DNA from: Deltaproteobacteria bacterium
GTDB lineage: Bacteria; Myxococcota_A; Polyangia; JAAYKL01
Assembly: GCA_011389755.1 (NCBI GenBank)
Contig: JAABTR010000393.1
Location: forward strand, 1-8,703
Direction: 5' to 3'
Length of the DNA stretch: 8,703 nt
Shown here: one piece after another, positions 6,843 to 8,703 of the stretch
How positions within the stretch are numbered: the first letter of the stretch is position 1
Layout of the letters: the number at the start of each line of letters is the position of its first letter
Position numbers and translations under genes: made by a program
The notes under the pieces: model-generated
Databases searched by the model: none
Told to the model about the DNA's origin: nothing
The model's input: the letters and a program-made list of their open reading frames with translations, nothing else

Positions 6843-6951
6843 ATACGAGAGTATGAATCAAAACGCGTGATCCGCACGTCTGCCTGCGCCATGTCGGTGA
6901 GTTTTTTTGCGAGGTTTCTCCCCCTCGAGCGCTTTTTTTGGGTCGGTGCTC

Positions 6952-6979
6952 TTTACCAGCCTTCTCGGGTGACTATGAA
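6952..6979 (+). promoter_or_regulatory. Candidate sigma-70-like promoter for groEL
   Basis: TTTACC (6952-6957, 4 of 6 to the -35 consensus) is followed after 16 bases by TATGAA (6974-6979, 4 of 6 to the -10 consensus). The predicted transcription start near 6986 is a few bases before the CIRCE element, the usual geometry for HrcA-repressed promoters, which supports an otherwise moderate match. Confidence 0.35.
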
Positions 6980-6991
6980 TAGGATGGCTCG

Positions 6992-7018
6992 CGAGCACTC
7001 CTTCTCAATGAGTGCTCA
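6992..7018 (+). promoter_or_regulatory. CIRCE operator (HrcA binding site) upstream of groEL
   Basis: An inverted repeat GAGCACTC (6993-7000) and GAGTGCTC (7010-7017) is separated by exactly nine bases. Consensus CIRCE is TTAGCACTC-N9-GAGTGCTAA; here the inner seven bases of each arm are perfect (AGCACTC/GAGTGCT) and only the two outermost bases of each arm differ. CIRCE is the binding site of the heat-shock repressor HrcA, whose activity depends on GroE. Its position 54 bp before the groEL start indicates HrcA control of this gene. The hrcA gene is not in the window. Confidence 0.93.
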
Positions 7019-7057
7019 CGGCACGTTTCCAAAACAGTTTGGTTTTTTATTTGTTTT

Positions 7058-7063
7058 AAGGAG
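7058..7063 (+). promoter_or_regulatory. groEL ribosome binding site
   Basis: AAGGAG lies nine bases before the ATG at 7073, a near-ideal Shine-Dalgarno and the clearest one in the window. It fixes the groEL start at 7073 rather than at the in-frame ATG four codons later. Confidence 0.85.
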
Positions 7064-7072
7064 TTCAAAAAA

Positions 7073-8703
<1,631 letters not shown>

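Larger units (their letters stand above)
6843..7072. promoter_or_regulatory. Divergent intergenic region between the hybrid kinase and groEL
   Basis: These 230 bp separate two divergent transcription units. The half next to groEL holds a candidate promoter, a CIRCE operator and a Shine-Dalgarno. The half next to the histidine kinase holds two T7 runs and no promoter I could recognise for the minus-strand gene. No small ORF here looks real. Confidence 0.6.

Noticed and set aside
6910..6939. Hairpin CGAGG/CCTCG followed by seven T, a possible plus-strand terminator
   Set aside because: The stem is five pairs, four bases separate it from the T-run, and no plus-strand gene ends upstream; it also lies before the groEL promoter.
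6843..6950. Promoter for the histidine kinase operon
   Set aside because: CATACT is the only -10-like hexamer near the start and has no -35 at an acceptable distance, so no promoter is called.

Overview
The window is GC-rich chromosomal DNA with tightly packed genes on both strands. Gene content suggests a free-living, delta-proteobacterium-like organism, most likely Myxococcota or Bradymonadota. The clues are a cytoplasmic Ser/Thr kinase with a myxobacterial-style catalytic loop (xVSPDNIL), an FHA-histidine kinase-receiver hybrid, a DUF5658-like membrane protein, TPR proteins and a CIRCE-controlled groEL. This placement is inference; there is no rRNA or other phylogenetic marker here.

Layout from left to right: (1) the first 73 codons of a DUF5658-like membrane protein on the minus strand (1-221), running off the left edge; (2) a soluble TPR-repeat protein on the minus strand (362-1243); (3) a 137-bp divergent promoter region; (4) two plus-strand genes 13 bp apart, a GT4 glycosyltransferase (1381-2640) and a Wzx/MATE-like polysaccharide flippase (2654-4168), which look like part of an exopolysaccharide or O-antigen pathway; (5) a two-gene minus-strand signalling operon converging on the flippase, with an FHA-histidine kinase-receiver hybrid first (5202-6842) and a Ser/Thr kinase-fold protein 10 bp downstream (4193-5191); (6) a 230-bp divergent intergenic region carrying a CIRCE operator; (7) groEL on the plus strand (7073 to the right edge), complete to within a few codons of its C-terminus and without groES directly in front.

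The most interesting part is the signalling pair. The kinase has the ATP-binding lysine, helix-C glutamate, DFG and APE, but the catalytic HRD motif reads H-K-N, so the proton-accepting aspartate is asparagine. Its operon partner is a soluble histidine kinase whose only recognisable input module is an FHA (phosphothreonine-binding) domain and whose C-terminus is a receiver. Together they suggest a cytoplasmic circuit joining a possible pseudokinase to a phospho-relay. The glycosyltransferase/flippase pair and groEL are ordinary family members with a few local oddities (possible leaderless start, unusual GroEL tail, nested palindrome at CIRCE).
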